Shown piece by piece: positions 8,453 through 18,621 of a stretch of 49,967 bases of DNA. A program made the position numbers and the translations under genes. The DNA is taken from positions 1-49,967 of the forward strand of contig CAINWZ010000011.1 of NCBI GenBank assembly GCA_903854725.1, given 5' to 3'. This DNA is from an uncultured Bacteroidota bacterium (GTDB lineage: Bacteria; Bacteroidota; Bacteroidia; Chitinophagales; Chitinophagaceae). Position 1 is the first letter of the stretch. Each line of letters begins with the position of its first letter. The notes under the pieces are model-generated. The model was not told where the DNA came from, searched no databases, and was given only the letters and a program-made list of their open reading frames with translations.

Positions 8453-9088
8453 TTATTTAAGCTGTTTATGGGAGCCATCGCAGTAGGGCATTTTATTAGA
8501 TAAGCCACAGGTACAATCATTAATTCCTTTCCCATTGATAATCTGTTGCCTGTATTTTTCTATTCTTGTTTCACGCGTGGTCGTTTGTTTTGCTGCAGTA
8601 AAAAACATATTATAAGCTCTTTGCCTGCCTGGCGTTAATGCATGAAAAGCTTTTTTAAAAATGGGGTCCTTTTTAAACTGTCGTACTAATTCTTCAGGAA
8701 TAATAAGCTCCGTATTGATTGGCGCTAGTTTCAAACCTTTCTTTTCTATTTCAATAGCTTCTTTGATATAAGCTTTTAGGGGTGTCTTCATCTTTAGTAT
8801 CTCTGGGACACTCTTAAAACGTATAAGCCTGCCTCCTTGTGTATTCTCTCCGGGTTTAATTAAAATGCCCTTTGCATCTTTAAGCAGGGCGCCTTTGAAA
8901 AACAATAGCCCACAATATTCTTTAAATCCTTGAATGATTAATATGTTTTTATGCTCAAATACATAGCATGGGACACCCCATTTTATTTCTTCAGTAAATG
9001 GAAACTCAAGAAGTATGGCTCTTAATTGCTCCAATTCGGCCTGCCAATGTTTTGCTTTTGATAGTAAAGCAGTAATTTTTTTATTCAT
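8453..9088 (-). CDS. DUF1801/YdeI-like protein with C-terminal CDGSH-type iron-sulfur motif
   Basis: EEIKWGVPCYVFEHKNILIIQGFKEYCGLLFFKGALL and TPGRQRAYNMFFTAAKQTTTRETRIEKY; C-terminus CTCGLSNKMPYCDGSH fits C-x-C-x2-S-x3-P-x-C-D-G-S-H. Start set at MNKKITALLSK. Confidence 0.85.
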   Translation of the reverse strand: MNKKITALLSKAKHWQAELEQLRAILLEFPFTEEIKWGVPCYVFEHKNILIIQGFKEYCGLLFFKGALLKDAKGILIKPGENTQGGRLIRFKSVPEILKMKTPLKAYIKEAIEIEKKGLKLAPINTELIIPEELVRQFKKDPIFKKAFHALTPGRQRAYNMFFTAAKQTTTRETRIEKYRQQIINGKGINDCTCGLSNKMPYCDGSHKQLK

Positions 9089-9089
9089 A

Positions 9090-10334
9090 TTACTTGAACT
9101 GAAATAATATTGGGAATAAGAAAGTAACGAGCGCAGTCCATATTCCATAAATTGGTAAAAATAGTGCAATACTTTTTTCTACTTCTTCTACTTCGGCTTT
9201 TCTAAAAGCGGTTAAAAAAAGTTTATAAGACACCATAAGTAAGTTTATACAAATTAAGAGGTTTCCGCCTAACACCGCTAATCTATTAGGTGTCAGGCCC
9301 CATTCCATAATTCTAAAACCAATGGCTGAAAGGGCTATACCGTTTACAATGATCGTTAATACAGATAACCCAAATAATACCAACAAGTTCATTTTATTGT
9401 CAGATCTTTTACCAGCTTCAGCCACAGAAAATAAAATCAAGGCCATAACTCCCACTAACAAGGCATTAAAAATTAACAATAAATTTCTATCCTGATAGGG
9501 ATATTTTTTAGTGTAGATAATGGCTATTAAATAAATAAACAAATTTATAAAAACTAGCGGTGTAAATATTTTTGCAATGATGGGAGAAACTTTATTAATT
9601 AATTGAGCGTTATTTTGAATTAAATAAGTGCCGGTCATAGGTATGGCAGCTAGCCCCCATATTAAAATATACTGTGTAAAAAATGTTTCAATTTTTATAT
9701 CTATTAAATCGAAAAGTGCAATAGTAATACCTGTAAATAAGATGGTAGACAAAAATATAATGGCTGACATTACTACTAAATCGCCGTTATAACGTAAGTA
9801 GCTTATTCGATGCTGATTGCTATGTAAATTATTTCCTAAAAAAGTATATCCTAAAATGGCCCATAAAAATAAAGGCAAATGAATAAAAGATAAAGTTATG
9901 GAATTGCTTGCTTCATTATTGGGCAATAGGTTTATATATACAACAGCCACTATGGTTGTAATTAGGGGAAATAGCCATTTTTTGAATGACAAGTTTTGTT
10001 TCCAAATAAAATATATACTTAGTAACGGAAAAACAATAAAAGAAATATTTCTGGTTAGAAATTTTGCTTTATCAATACCAGTCAAATTGGGAATATTTGC
10101 TAATAAGCCAGCAAACAAAGCAATAGCCACTACCACCCATACTTCATTTTTTGGTCCAAATGATAATGTATCAGTTTCGAAATTTAACCTTTCGTTCCAA
10201 TAGGTTAGCCCTATATTTTCACGATGCCCTGGATAGATTATATTAAACTCTTTTTTAAAACCGGATTTATTTTGTCTATATAATTTTTCAAGTTCTTTGG
10301 GATTATGTAAGTTATTAAGTATATCGTTTTTCAT
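9090..10334 (-). CDS. DUF4153-like multi-TM membrane protein
   Basis: Many hydrophobic segments and overall composition typical of DUF4153/DUF4173 proteins. Confidence 0.7.
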   Translation of the reverse strand: MKNDILNNLHNPKELEKLYRQNKSGFKKEFNIIYPGHRENIGLTYWNERLNFETDTLSFGPKNEVWVVVAIALFAGLLANIPNLTGIDKAKFLTRNISFIVFPLLSIYFIWKQNLSFKKWLFPLITTIVAVVYINLLPNNEASNSITLSFIHLPLFLWAILGYTFLGNNLHSNQHRISYLRYNGDLVVMSAIIFLSTILFTGITIALFDLIDIKIETFFTQYILIWGLAAIPMTGTYLIQNNAQLINKVSPIIAKIFTPLVFINLFIYLIAIIYTKKYPYQDRNLLLIFNALLVGVMALILFSVAEAGKRSDNKMNLLVLFGLSVLTIIVNGIALSAIGFRIMEWGLTPNRLAVLGGNLLICINLLMVSYKLFLTAFRKAEVEEVEKSIALFLPIYGIWTALVTFLFPILFQFK

Positions 10335-10404
10335 AGTAAAAAATTAGTATAAAGGAGTATATAATGTTCATTGCAAATTAAATGAAAAAATTTATATTTA
10401 GGAG

Positions 10405-10935
10405 ATGAATACACGAATGGAAACAAGTAGATTAGCGCTTAGGCAATGGGAGCCACAAGATATAGTAGCCTGTATTGAAATGAATTTAGATACGGAGGTT
10501 ATGAAGTTTTTCCCTTCTGTTTTAACCAAGGAGCAAACCATTCAATTTTACGATAGGGTTCAAAAACATTTTATAGATAATGGCTTTGGGTTATATGTAG
10601 TTGAAAATAAAGCTACTAAGGAATTCTTAGGGTATACTGGATTCATGATAGCTACATTTGAAGCTGCTTTTACGCCCTGTGTAGAGATTGGCTGGAGGTT
10701 TAAAAAGCAGAATTGGGGGAATGGATATGCTACCGAAGCTGCTACAGCTTGTTTGCAATATGGTATTAATACACTAGGATTTGATAAAATTTATTCTTTC
10801 ACATCTACTCTAAATCTTAAATCTGAAAATGTAATGAAACGCATTGGTATGTCTAAGACGGGCACTTTTAGTCATCCTAAAATTGAGAAAGACCATGCAC
10901 TTAATTTACACGTAATTTACACCTATGAAAAATAA
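10405..10935 (+). CDS. GNAT family N-acetyltransferase (RimJ/RimL-like)
   Basis: METSRLALRQWEPQDI; GWRFKKQNWGNGYATEAATACLQYG; LKSENVMKRIGM. Confidence 0.92.
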   Translation: MNTRMETSRLALRQWEPQDIVACIEMNLDTEVMKFFPSVLTKEQTIQFYDRVQKHFIDNGFGLYVVENKATKEFLGYTGFMIATFEAAFTPCVEIGWRFKKQNWGNGYATEAATACLQYGINTLGFDKIYSFTSTLNLKSENVMKRIGMSKTGTFSHPKIEKDHALNLHVIYTYEK

Positions 10936-11320
10936 TTTCTTAAAAGCCGTTCACCATATTGCTATTATTTGTTCTAATTATGAAAAGTCTAAATTTTTTT
11001 ATACTAATGTCTTAGGTTTTACAATTTTGAGAGAAGTATATAGAGAAGAGCGACAATCTTACAAGTTAGATTTAGCATTAAATGGGCATTATATTATTGA
11101 ACTTTTTTCCTTTCCGAATTCACCTGCTAGGCCTTCTAGGCCTGAATCTTGTGGGTTGAGACATTTGGCATTCTCGGTTGAAAACATTCAAGAAGCTGTA
11201 AATGCATTATCTACTAAAGGGGTAATAATGGAGCCTATTAGAATTGATGAGTTTACGAATAAACAATTCACTTTTTTTGCCGATCCCGACGGACTACCTA
11301 TTGAATTATATCAGTTATAA
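10925..11320 (+). CDS. VOC family (glyoxalase-like) protein
   Basis: VHHIAIICSNYEKSKFFYTNVLGF; FFADPDGLPIELYQL; overlaps the upstream gene by 11 bp. Confidence 0.93.
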   Translation: MKNNFLKAVHHIAIICSNYEKSKFFYTNVLGFTILREVYREERQSYKLDLALNGHYIIELFSFPNSPARPSRPESCGLRHLAFSVENIQEAVNALSTKGVIMEPIRIDEFTNKQFTFFADPDGLPIELYQL

Positions 11321-11340
11321 ATTATAATAGGCGGGAGTTA

Positions 11341-12492
11341 TTATTGAGCAATTAAATTTTTATATAAACAGTTTACAGTATTTCTTATTACAGCATTAAA
11401 GCCATTTTCGTAAGTAGGGTTACAGCCATTGCTTATAACTACAATTCCAAACTTTTCATTAGGTTCAAAAAACATAGCACTATATAAACCATAAGCCGAA
11501 CCGGTATGCCCTGTTAATATTTTTCCTTCTATTAATTTATCTGTTTTTAAAATGGCCAATCCATAATTTTCATCTAATGAAAGAGGTGTTTGCATTTGCC
11601 TTGCACTTTTTTTAGAGATAATTCTTATTCCATTATATTTTCCTAAATTACTATGCATGGTCATATACTTAGCTAAATCGGTTGCAGAAATTTTCATTCC
11701 ACCAGTGGGAGAAAAAATAGGGGTAGTTTTTCCCATTTCATAATGTGCAATCTCTTCACTCCTTGGTGCATAGGCGTTTGGAGAGTATATGAATTTTGCT
11801 GAATCTTTATTGTATTCATATATGGTTGCAAAACGAGATTTATCTAAAGAGTCTACACAATAGCCTCCATAAATACCTAGAGGATCTAAAATATGATGTT
11901 TAACATATTGATCAAATCTTTCTCCAGCGTACTTTTCAATAATAGCACCCGTCATATTGTAATTTAAATTGCAATACATATAGCCAGTACCAGGCTCGTA
12001 ATTATTATAACACTTTGCCCAATCGGGGTTGGTCGCAGGATTAATGGTTTCTAATGAAAAATATCCTTGACTATCGTTTATAGATGAACGGTGCGATAGC
12101 AACATTTTAAGTGTAATTACTTTAGCTGGAAATTTTGGATTTCTTAAAGTGAATCCTACTAAATTACTGGCATCATCTTCTAAAGATAATTTTTTAGCTT
12201 CCACTAATTGCATAATTGAAGTTGCAGAAAAAGATTTTGAAATAGAGGCGATTCTAAAAATGCAATCATCTGTTAACGGTGTTTTTTCTTCTATATTTTT
12301 TACTCCAAATGAATGCGTATAAATTATTTTATTATTTTTTACAACTGCAACAGAAAGACCAGCTACATTAGATTGGTTTATTATTTCTTGAATACCTGCT
12401 TCTGCTGCAGCAGCTTGCCCCATAACCATAGAAGGCGTTAAGAAATAGATAAAACAGACTGAAATTGTTAAAAAGAAGGAATATTTTTTCAT
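11341..12492 (-). CDS. serine hydrolase, beta-lactamase class C-like family
   Basis: RIASISKSFSATS (SxxK), YCNLNYNMTG (YxN), signal peptide. Confidence 0.92.
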   Translation of the reverse strand: MKKYSFFLTISVCFIYFLTPSMVMGQAAAAEAGIQEIINQSNVAGLSVAVVKNNKIIYTHSFGVKNIEEKTPLTDDCIFRIASISKSFSATSIMQLVEAKKLSLEDDASNLVGFTLRNPKFPAKVITLKMLLSHRSSINDSQGYFSLETINPATNPDWAKCYNNYEPGTGYMYCNLNYNMTGAIIEKYAGERFDQYVKHHILDPLGIYGGYCVDSLDKSRFATIYEYNKDSAKFIYSPNAYAPRSEEIAHYEMGKTTPIFSPTGGMKISATDLAKYMTMHSNLGKYNGIRIISKKSARQMQTPLSLDENYGLAILKTDKLIEGKILTGHTGSAYGLYSAMFFEPNEKFGIVVISNGCNPTYENGFNAVIRNTVNCLYKNLIAQ

Positions 12493-12568
12493 ATCAATAA
12501 AATTAATGAATTAAGTTTGTTACTACTATTTATTACTACTAAGATACAAACGTTTAACTTGAATTTAT

Positions 12569-13108
12569 ATGATTAAAAGTATTGCTGTTGATATGGACAA
12601 TGTGCTGGCCGACATTGAGAACCATTTAATTAATTGGTATGAGAAAGAGTATGGAGTTACAGTTGATAGATCTGCTCTTTTGGGTGTGTCAGAAGATGAA
12701 GCTTTCCCTGATAAAACCGCTGCCAGACGCTTTATTCACACCCCTGGTTTTTTTAGAACAGTTCCCTTAATGCCTGGCGCTTTGGAAGCCATTAAAATAT
12801 TAATGCAGTCTTATGAAATTTATATCGTTTCTGCTGCTACAGAATTTCCTATATCCCTTGCCGAAAAACATGCATGGCTTGCTGAATATTTTCCCTTTAT
12901 TAGTTGGAAGAATATGATTTTTTGTGGCAGTAAGAGCGTTATCAAAACCGACTATATGATTGATGATCATTGTAAAAATTTAGATCATTGCTTAGGTAAG
13001 CCAATATTATTTCATGCTTCACATAATGTGAATATAAAACATCATTTTAGAGTAAATGATTGGCAAGAAGTAGTAGCATACTTTGAAAAAGAAAAACAAT
13101 CTATTTAA
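12569..13108 (+). CDS. 5'(3')-deoxyribonucleotidase-like HAD phosphatase
   Basis: IAVDMDNVLADIENHLINWYEKEYG; FRTVPLMPGALEAIKIL; MIDDHCKNL. Confidence 0.9.
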   Translation: MIKSIAVDMDNVLADIENHLINWYEKEYGVTVDRSALLGVSEDEAFPDKTAARRFIHTPGFFRTVPLMPGALEAIKILMQSYEIYIVSAATEFPISLAEKHAWLAEYFPFISWKNMIFCGSKSVIKTDYMIDDHCKNLDHCLGKPILFHASHNVNIKHHFRVNDWQEVVAYFEKEKQSI

Positions 13109-13150
13109 TAACTAGGGATAACAATAAAGTAATAAATAAAAATCGCTTTT

Positions 13151-14338
13151 ATGAAAAAATGGATGCTCTACCTAAGTTTTATTTTACTCATTATTTTTGA
13201 ATGCCTTAGAGTGTATTTAATTATGCCCATGCCTGGTAGTCAACAGTTTAATTCTATCGGGTTGGCCTATTTTTTGGGTAGTAATAAAATGATCATTCGC
13301 ATTATCTTATATTTAATTATTCTTTTTCCCTTACTTACCATATTTAAAGGGAATTCAACAAAAGAAAAAATAGGAGTTAGTTTTCTTTCCATTTTATACA
13401 TAGCCATATTTTATGTTTTTACTTTTATGATGGAGGCGGATAAAATGTTTTATCAACCCACGCATACTTATTTTAATAAAATTGCAGACAATAAAATTCC
13501 GTTGCATAAATTAGTCATTGGAGTGAGTGAAAATGGAATTGCTAAAGCTTTTCCAATTCAATTAATTGGCTACCATCATCAGGTTAGAGATAGTATAGAC
13601 AACAAGCCTATTATGGTAACCTACTGCACCGTTTGCAGAACAGGCAGGGTGTACAGCCCTATGGTAAATGGGAAAGTAGAAACTTTTAGACTCGTGGGCA
13701 TGGATCATTTCAATGCTATGTTTGAAGATGCTACCACTAAAAGTTGGTGGAGACAAGCCACTGGAGAATGTATTGCGGGTCCTTTGAAAGGATATAAATT
13801 AACAGAAATTAAATCGGAACAAGTTAGTTTAGCAGCATGGTTTAGAAAATTCCCACAAACAGAAATTTTACAACCTGATGAAAAATTTGCTGCTACTTTT
13901 GAAAAAATGGATACCTATGACAAAGGAAAGTCTAAAAGTAATTTAACAAAAAGAGATACAGCTTCTTGGCAATTTAAATCTTGGGTGCTAGGTTTTACGA
14001 ATGGTACTACTTCCAAAACATATGATTGGAATTATTTAGAAGCTAATAAAATAATTCAAGATTCATTACCTACTTTACCCTTACTAATTATTTTGGAAAA
14101 CGATAGCGCTTCTTTTCATTCCTACAATAGAACCGTTAATAATTTGACACTTCATTTTAAGAAAATAAATGACTCAATTGTAGATACCTATTCAAATTCT
14201 CTATGGAACTATGATGGTATTTGTATTGATGGAAAATTAAAAGGAGCTTCTTTAACACCTGTTGTAACTTATCAAGAGTATTTACATTCTTGGGAGTTCT
14301 TCCATCCTAATAGCATACGCTATATGCTCAATAAATAA
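13151..14338 (+). CDS. DUF3179 domain-containing membrane protein
   Basis: VIGVSENGIAKAFPIQLIGYHHQVRDSIDNKPIMVTYCTVCRTGRVYSP; N-terminal TM helices. Confidence 0.85.
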   Translation: MKKWMLYLSFILLIIFECLRVYLIMPMPGSQQFNSIGLAYFLGSNKMIIRIILYLIILFPLLTIFKGNSTKEKIGVSFLSILYIAIFYVFTFMMEADKMFYQPTHTYFNKIADNKIPLHKLVIGVSENGIAKAFPIQLIGYHHQVRDSIDNKPIMVTYCTVCRTGRVYSPMVNGKVETFRLVGMDHFNAMFEDATTKSWWRQATGECIAGPLKGYKLTEIKSEQVSLAAWFRKFPQTEILQPDEKFAATFEKMDTYDKGKSKSNLTKRDTASWQFKSWVLGFTNGTTSKTYDWNYLEANKIIQDSLPTLPLLIILENDSASFHSYNRTVNNLTLHFKKINDSIVDTYSNSLWNYDGICIDGKLKGASLTPVVTYQEYLHSWEFFHPNSIRYMLNK

Positions 14339-14370
14339 AGCATTTAATGCCTTGGCTGCTTGATTAGTCG

Positions 14371-14378
14371 TACCTTTG
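14371..14378 (+). promoter_or_regulatory. candidate -7 element TACCTTTG upstream of the DEAD-box helicase
   Basis: Matches TAnnTTTG; TTGG 16-17 bp upstream; 24 bp before the TTG start. Confidence 0.4.
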
Positions 14379-14401
14379 CTACATTATTAAAATAGTGTAT
14401 T

Positions 14402-15592
14402 TTGAAGTTTATCGATTTAGGGCTGGATCAACGTATTTTGGATGGGATTGATGCTATGGGCTATGAAACAGCTACGCCTGTTCAACAACAAGTAATGGTT
14501 CCCATTTTAGAAGGCAAGGACATTATTGCAGCAGCACAAACGGGCACGGGAAAAACAGCTGCCTTTTTATTACCCTTATTACACAGACTACTTACTTCGG
14601 AGCATACAGCTGGCGATATCAATGCTTTAATAATTGTGCCTACAAGAGAATTGGCTATTCAAATTGCCGAGAGTATTGAGGGGCTTTCCTATTTTACCGA
14701 TGTGAGTTCGATTGCCGTATATGGAGGAGGGAATGGAAGTTCTTTTGTAACAGAAAAGAAAGCGCTTACTAGTGGTGTTGATATTGTGGTTTGTACACCA
14801 GGAAGAATGATTGCCCATTTAAATATGGGATATGTAAAGTTAAAAGGACTTAAATATTTAGTTTTAGACGAAGCAGATAGAATGTTAGACATGGGTTTTA
14901 ATGATGACATTGCTAAAATCATTACTTATTTACCAGTGCAAAGACAAAATTTATTGTTTTCTGCAACTATGCCTGCAAAGATGAGAGTGCTTGCAAAGAA
15001 AATTTTACAGCATCCTATTGAAATTAATATCGCAATTTCAAAACCACCAGAACAAATTATTCAAAAAGCGTTTATGGTGTATGAGGCACAAAAAGTGCCT
15101 GTTATTATAGATATGCTTAGTTCTAATAGGTATACTAAAGTGATTGTGTTTTGTTCTAAAAAAGCAAATGTTAAACAATTAGCTTCTAAATTATTACATG
15201 CAAAATTAGCGGTTGCTGAAATTCATTCCGATTTAGATCAAAAGAGCAGAGAACAATTCTTACAGGATTTTAGAAATCAAAAAACAAATATTTTAGTAGC
15301 TACCGATATATTAAGCAGAGGTATAGATATTGACGACATCGATTTGGTTATTAATTTTGATGTACCTAACGATGGTGAAGATTATATTCATAGAATTGGT
15401 AGAACAGCTAGAGCTGCTACTTCCGGCACTGCTTTTACTTTGGTAGGAGAGAAAGAGCAAAGTAAATTTGCTGAAATTGAAGAACTATTAGGAGCGCCAG
15501 TCATCAAAGGCATTGTGCCTGATATGTTTGGTCCAACTCCTACCTATGCACCAAGAGCAAATAACGCAAGAAAATTTACAAGGAAAAGATAA
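14402..15592 (+). CDS. DEAD/DEAH box RNA helicase (TTG start)
   Basis: AAAQTGTGKTAAFLLPLL, PTRELAIQI, VLDEADRMLDMGF, SATMP, HRIGRTARA; begins TTG-AAG-TTT with an in-frame stop 9 bp upstream. Confidence 0.96.
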   Translation: MKFIDLGLDQRILDGIDAMGYETATPVQQQVMVPILEGKDIIAAAQTGTGKTAAFLLPLLHRLLTSEHTAGDINALIIVPTRELAIQIAESIEGLSYFTDVSSIAVYGGGNGSSFVTEKKALTSGVDIVVCTPGRMIAHLNMGYVKLKGLKYLVLDEADRMLDMGFNDDIAKIITYLPVQRQNLLFSATMPAKMRVLAKKILQHPIEINIAISKPPEQIIQKAFMVYEAQKVPVIIDMLSSNRYTKVIVFCSKKANVKQLASKLLHAKLAVAEIHSDLDQKSREQFLQDFRNQKTNILVATDILSRGIDIDDIDLVINFDVPNDGEDYIHRIGRTARAATSGTAFTLVGEKEQSKFAEIEELLGAPVIKGIVPDMFGPTPTYAPRANNARKFTRKR

Positions 15593-15642
15593 AATGTTTT
15601 TAAAAAGGGGCACATTATAATTAAGATATAAAAATATATAAA

Positions 15643-16209
15643 ATGAAATCAACTATTTCAAATAAACTACAAGAAAGATGCGATGGACTATGTGAACTAT
15701 GTAGTACAGAAAAAGCGACTAGCGCTTATGCCGTTAGCCCAAAGAATAATGATAAAATTGAAAATGAAGTTGCTATTTGCGATACATGTTATTCTTTAGT
15801 AGAAAGCAAAGAATCGGGTAATCATTGGCAATGTTTAGCAGGTAGCATATGGAATACAGAGCATAGCGTTCAAGCTTTAAGCTACCGTATTTTATATAGC
15901 TTAAAAGAGAATGAATGGGCAAATGAAATTTTAACTTCAGTTGAATTAGATGAAATAGTTGTTACTTGGGCATTGAGTGCATTTCATAAAGCAGCATTGC
16001 ATGTAGATAGCAATGGTACTGAACTTTTAAATGGAGATACCGTTGTTTTAACACAGGGATTAAATGTTAAAGGAGCTAATTTTATGGCACCTAAAGGCAC
16101 CATTGTTAGAAAAATTCATTTAGTGCCTGATAATCATGAACAAATAGAAGGAAAGGTAAATGAACAAACCATTGTGATACTCACCAAGTTTGTGAGAAAG
16201 TCGGCCTAA
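15643..16209 (+). CDS. PhnA domain protein
   Basis: N-terminal CDGLCELCSTEKATSAYAVSPK zinc-ribbon-like region; C-terminal NGDTVVLTQGLNVKGANFMAPKGTIVRKIHLVPDNHEQIEGKVNEQTIVILTKFVRK. Confidence 0.92.
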   Translation: MKSTISNKLQERCDGLCELCSTEKATSAYAVSPKNNDKIENEVAICDTCYSLVESKESGNHWQCLAGSIWNTEHSVQALSYRILYSLKENEWANEILTSVELDEIVVTWALSAFHKAALHVDSNGTELLNGDTVVLTQGLNVKGANFMAPKGTIVRKIHLVPDNHEQIEGKVNEQTIVILTKFVRKSA

Positions 16210-16285
16210 CTAAGAGTATAATTTAGTGACATATTGGATTAAACTTTCATAAATTGTATTTGTCCAAAATATAATTTACAGAAAC

Positions 16286-17206
16286 ATGGCAAAAAAGGTA
16301 ACATTTACAGTCGCTACGCTTTTATTTGGCCTTATGGCTTTCTCGCAACCCATTAGAAAATCGAAATCAAAAAACGATTCCACCAGTTTTAAAATACAGA
16401 CTAATTATTTAAGTAATTATGTTTACAATGGCAGGGCCGATTCTTTAAAAACACCTTATTTCTATACGAGTGCTACTGTTAATTTTGCCAATGGTATTTA
16501 TGCAAGTTTTAGCCTAAACTATTTAGTAGCTGATGGACAAAATAGATTCGATTTTTCTGAATTAGATTTAGGCTATAATTACACTATAGGGCAAAAGGTT
16601 AGTGGTGAAATTTATGGCTCAAAGTATTTTTATACTAGTCAATCAAATTTATTGAGTGGAAATATTAGCAGCGATATTGGTTTCACCTTTAATTATGATT
16701 TGAATTTTCTTAATTTTCATAATTCTACTGATGTCTTTTTTGCTGATAAAGCAGATTTTCAAATTGTACCAGGGTTGGAAAAAGAAATTATTATTTCTGA
16801 TCATTCTAAAGATATATTCTCAATTACTCCTGGTATATATGGTAGTTTTAGTAGTTTAAATTTTTATGAAAGCACTGTTAGTAGGCGATTAAATGCAATT
16901 AAGGGCCCTAAATTGAAGCAGCCTATCAATACAGGCACATTACAAAGCACTACTTCTGTTAACAACAAAGGATTTAAATTTTTAGATGTCGAACTTTCTA
17001 TGCCTCTTAGTTATGATTATAAAAATTGGAATTTCACTTTAACACCTACTTACGCTATTCCATTTAATAAAATTTACACCACTTCTATTAATACAACTAC
17101 GATTAATGGTATTCCAAAAACCTCAACTTTAAATTCTACACCTTTTTCCGAAAATAATTTAAATAATATTTTCTTCGTTGATTTAGGCATTAGCTTTAAT
17201 TTTTAA
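16286..17206 (+). CDS. secreted/outer-membrane beta-barrel-like protein
   Basis: Signal peptide; alternating hydrophobic/aromatic strands; C-terminal FFVDLGISFNF. Confidence 0.65.
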   Translation: MAKKVTFTVATLLFGLMAFSQPIRKSKSKNDSTSFKIQTNYLSNYVYNGRADSLKTPYFYTSATVNFANGIYASFSLNYLVADGQNRFDFSELDLGYNYTIGQKVSGEIYGSKYFYTSQSNLLSGNISSDIGFTFNYDLNFLNFHNSTDVFFADKADFQIVPGLEKEIIISDHSKDIFSITPGIYGSFSSLNFYESTVSRRLNAIKGPKLKQPINTGTLQSTTSVNNKGFKFLDVELSMPLSYDYKNWNFTLTPTYAIPFNKIYTTSINTTTINGIPKTSTLNSTPFSENNLNNIFFVDLGISFNF

Positions 17207-17208
17207 TA

Positions 17209-17757
17209 ATGAGTTTAAATAAAACAACAAAAATATTATTAATAGCTTCAAGCCTCTGGTATTTTGGAGAAGGGCTGCTAGGCCCCCTTTTTGCCATTTA
17301 TGCAGAAAAGATAGGTGGTGATTTATTAGATATAACATGGGCCTGGGCTGCTTATTTAATGGCCACTGGTTTATTTTATGTTTTAGTGGGTAAGTTTATT
17401 AATAACTCGATTTACAAGAAACAAGTAATGATTTTTGGCTATGCGCTTAACGCCTTACTCACATTTGGCTATATTTTCGTACACAATACACAACAACTTT
17501 TCATACTTCAAATTGGATTAGGTATTGCAGAAGCTTTAAGTGCACCCATTTGGGATTCTTTATTTGCTAGTAATTTAGAAAACAACAATAATACATTTCA
17601 TTGGAGCATCGCTAACGGCCATACCCATTTTGTTTCAGGAGTAGCCATTGCTATTGGCGGTTTAATTGCAAATTTTATATCTTTTGAAGCTTTATTTATT
17701 ACAATGGGTATTATTCAAACTATAGCTACCATCATTCAGGCTAAAATACTATTATAG
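17209..17757 (+). CDS. half-size MFS-like membrane protein
   Basis: 182-aa multi-TM ORF (LWYFGEGLLGPLFAIYAEKIGG), about half a typical MFS transporter. Confidence 0.65.
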   Translation: MSLNKTTKILLIASSLWYFGEGLLGPLFAIYAEKIGGDLLDITWAWAAYLMATGLFYVLVGKFINNSIYKKQVMIFGYALNALLTFGYIFVHNTQQLFILQIGLGIAEALSAPIWDSLFASNLENNNNTFHWSIANGHTHFVSGVAIAIGGLIANFISFEALFITMGIIQTIATIIQAKILL

Positions 17758-17889
17758 CGGTATTTTAAATAGTTTTAAATTTCTTCATTAATGAATGTAG
17801 ATAGTATCAATTTATTTTAATTATACCATAATATTCATACATTACGCAAGGCTTTAAGGAGGCACTCTTTAAATTATCAAATAAAATTC

Positions 17890-18567
17890 ATGAAAAAATA
17901 TTTTTTGTCTTTTGTATTTCTTTTCTCAATCGTTTTTACCAATGCCCAATCAAATGGAAATGTCAAAGCAATTCCTTTTCAAGAGGAGATTAATGCCTTC
18001 ATAAAAAATGATAGTGTGCAAATGCCCGCAGCTAATAGTATTTTATTTGTGGGAAGTTCTTCATTTACCATTTGGAAAGACATTACTAATTATTTTCCTG
18101 GTTATCCTATTCTAAATAGAGGGTTTGGTGGCTCAAGTTTGCCGGATGTAATTCGTTTTAACAAAGAAACCATTGTAAAATACAAACCAAAACAAATTTA
18201 TATTTATTGTGGAGAGAATGATCTTGCAGCTAATGATACCATTACGCCACAAATTGTCTTAGAAAGATTCACTACTTTGTATCATATTATTAGAACCAAT
18301 TTAGGAAATAAAATTCCTGTTATGTTTGTTTCTATTAAACCAAGTGTAGCTAGGTGGAATTTGGAAGATCGAATGGTAACAACTAATACCCTTGTTAAAG
18401 ATTTTTTAGCGACACAAAAGAATACGCATTTTATAGATGTTCATTCAGCTATGTTAGATGCTAATGGAATGGTATTCAAAGATATTTTTATTGCAGATAA
18501 ATTACACATGAATGCAAAAGGCTATGCTATCTGGCAAAAGATAATTGCACCTACTTTGGTGAATTAA
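17890..18567 (+). CDS. secreted SGNH/GDSL hydrolase
   Basis: LFVGSSSFTIWKD; NRGFGGSSLPDV; YCGENDLAAND; DKLHMNAKGYAIW. Confidence 0.92.
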   Translation: MKKYFLSFVFLFSIVFTNAQSNGNVKAIPFQEEINAFIKNDSVQMPAANSILFVGSSSFTIWKDITNYFPGYPILNRGFGGSSLPDVIRFNKETIVKYKPKQIYIYCGENDLAANDTITPQIVLERFTTLYHIIRTNLGNKIPVMFVSIKPSVARWNLEDRMVTTNTLVKDFLATQKNTHFIDVHSAMLDANGMVFKDIFIADKLHMNAKGYAIWQKIIAPTLVN

Positions 18568-18621
18568 TTGCCTTGCTATTTTGGAAGCCTAATTTTTAGA
18601 AAGTTAAAAATCTACTTCTAA

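Noticed and set aside
9089-9169. 27-aa N-terminal extension of the CDGSH-fusion protein
   Set aside because: Overlaps the upstream DUF4153-like gene; MNKKITALLSK at 9088 is a more natural start.
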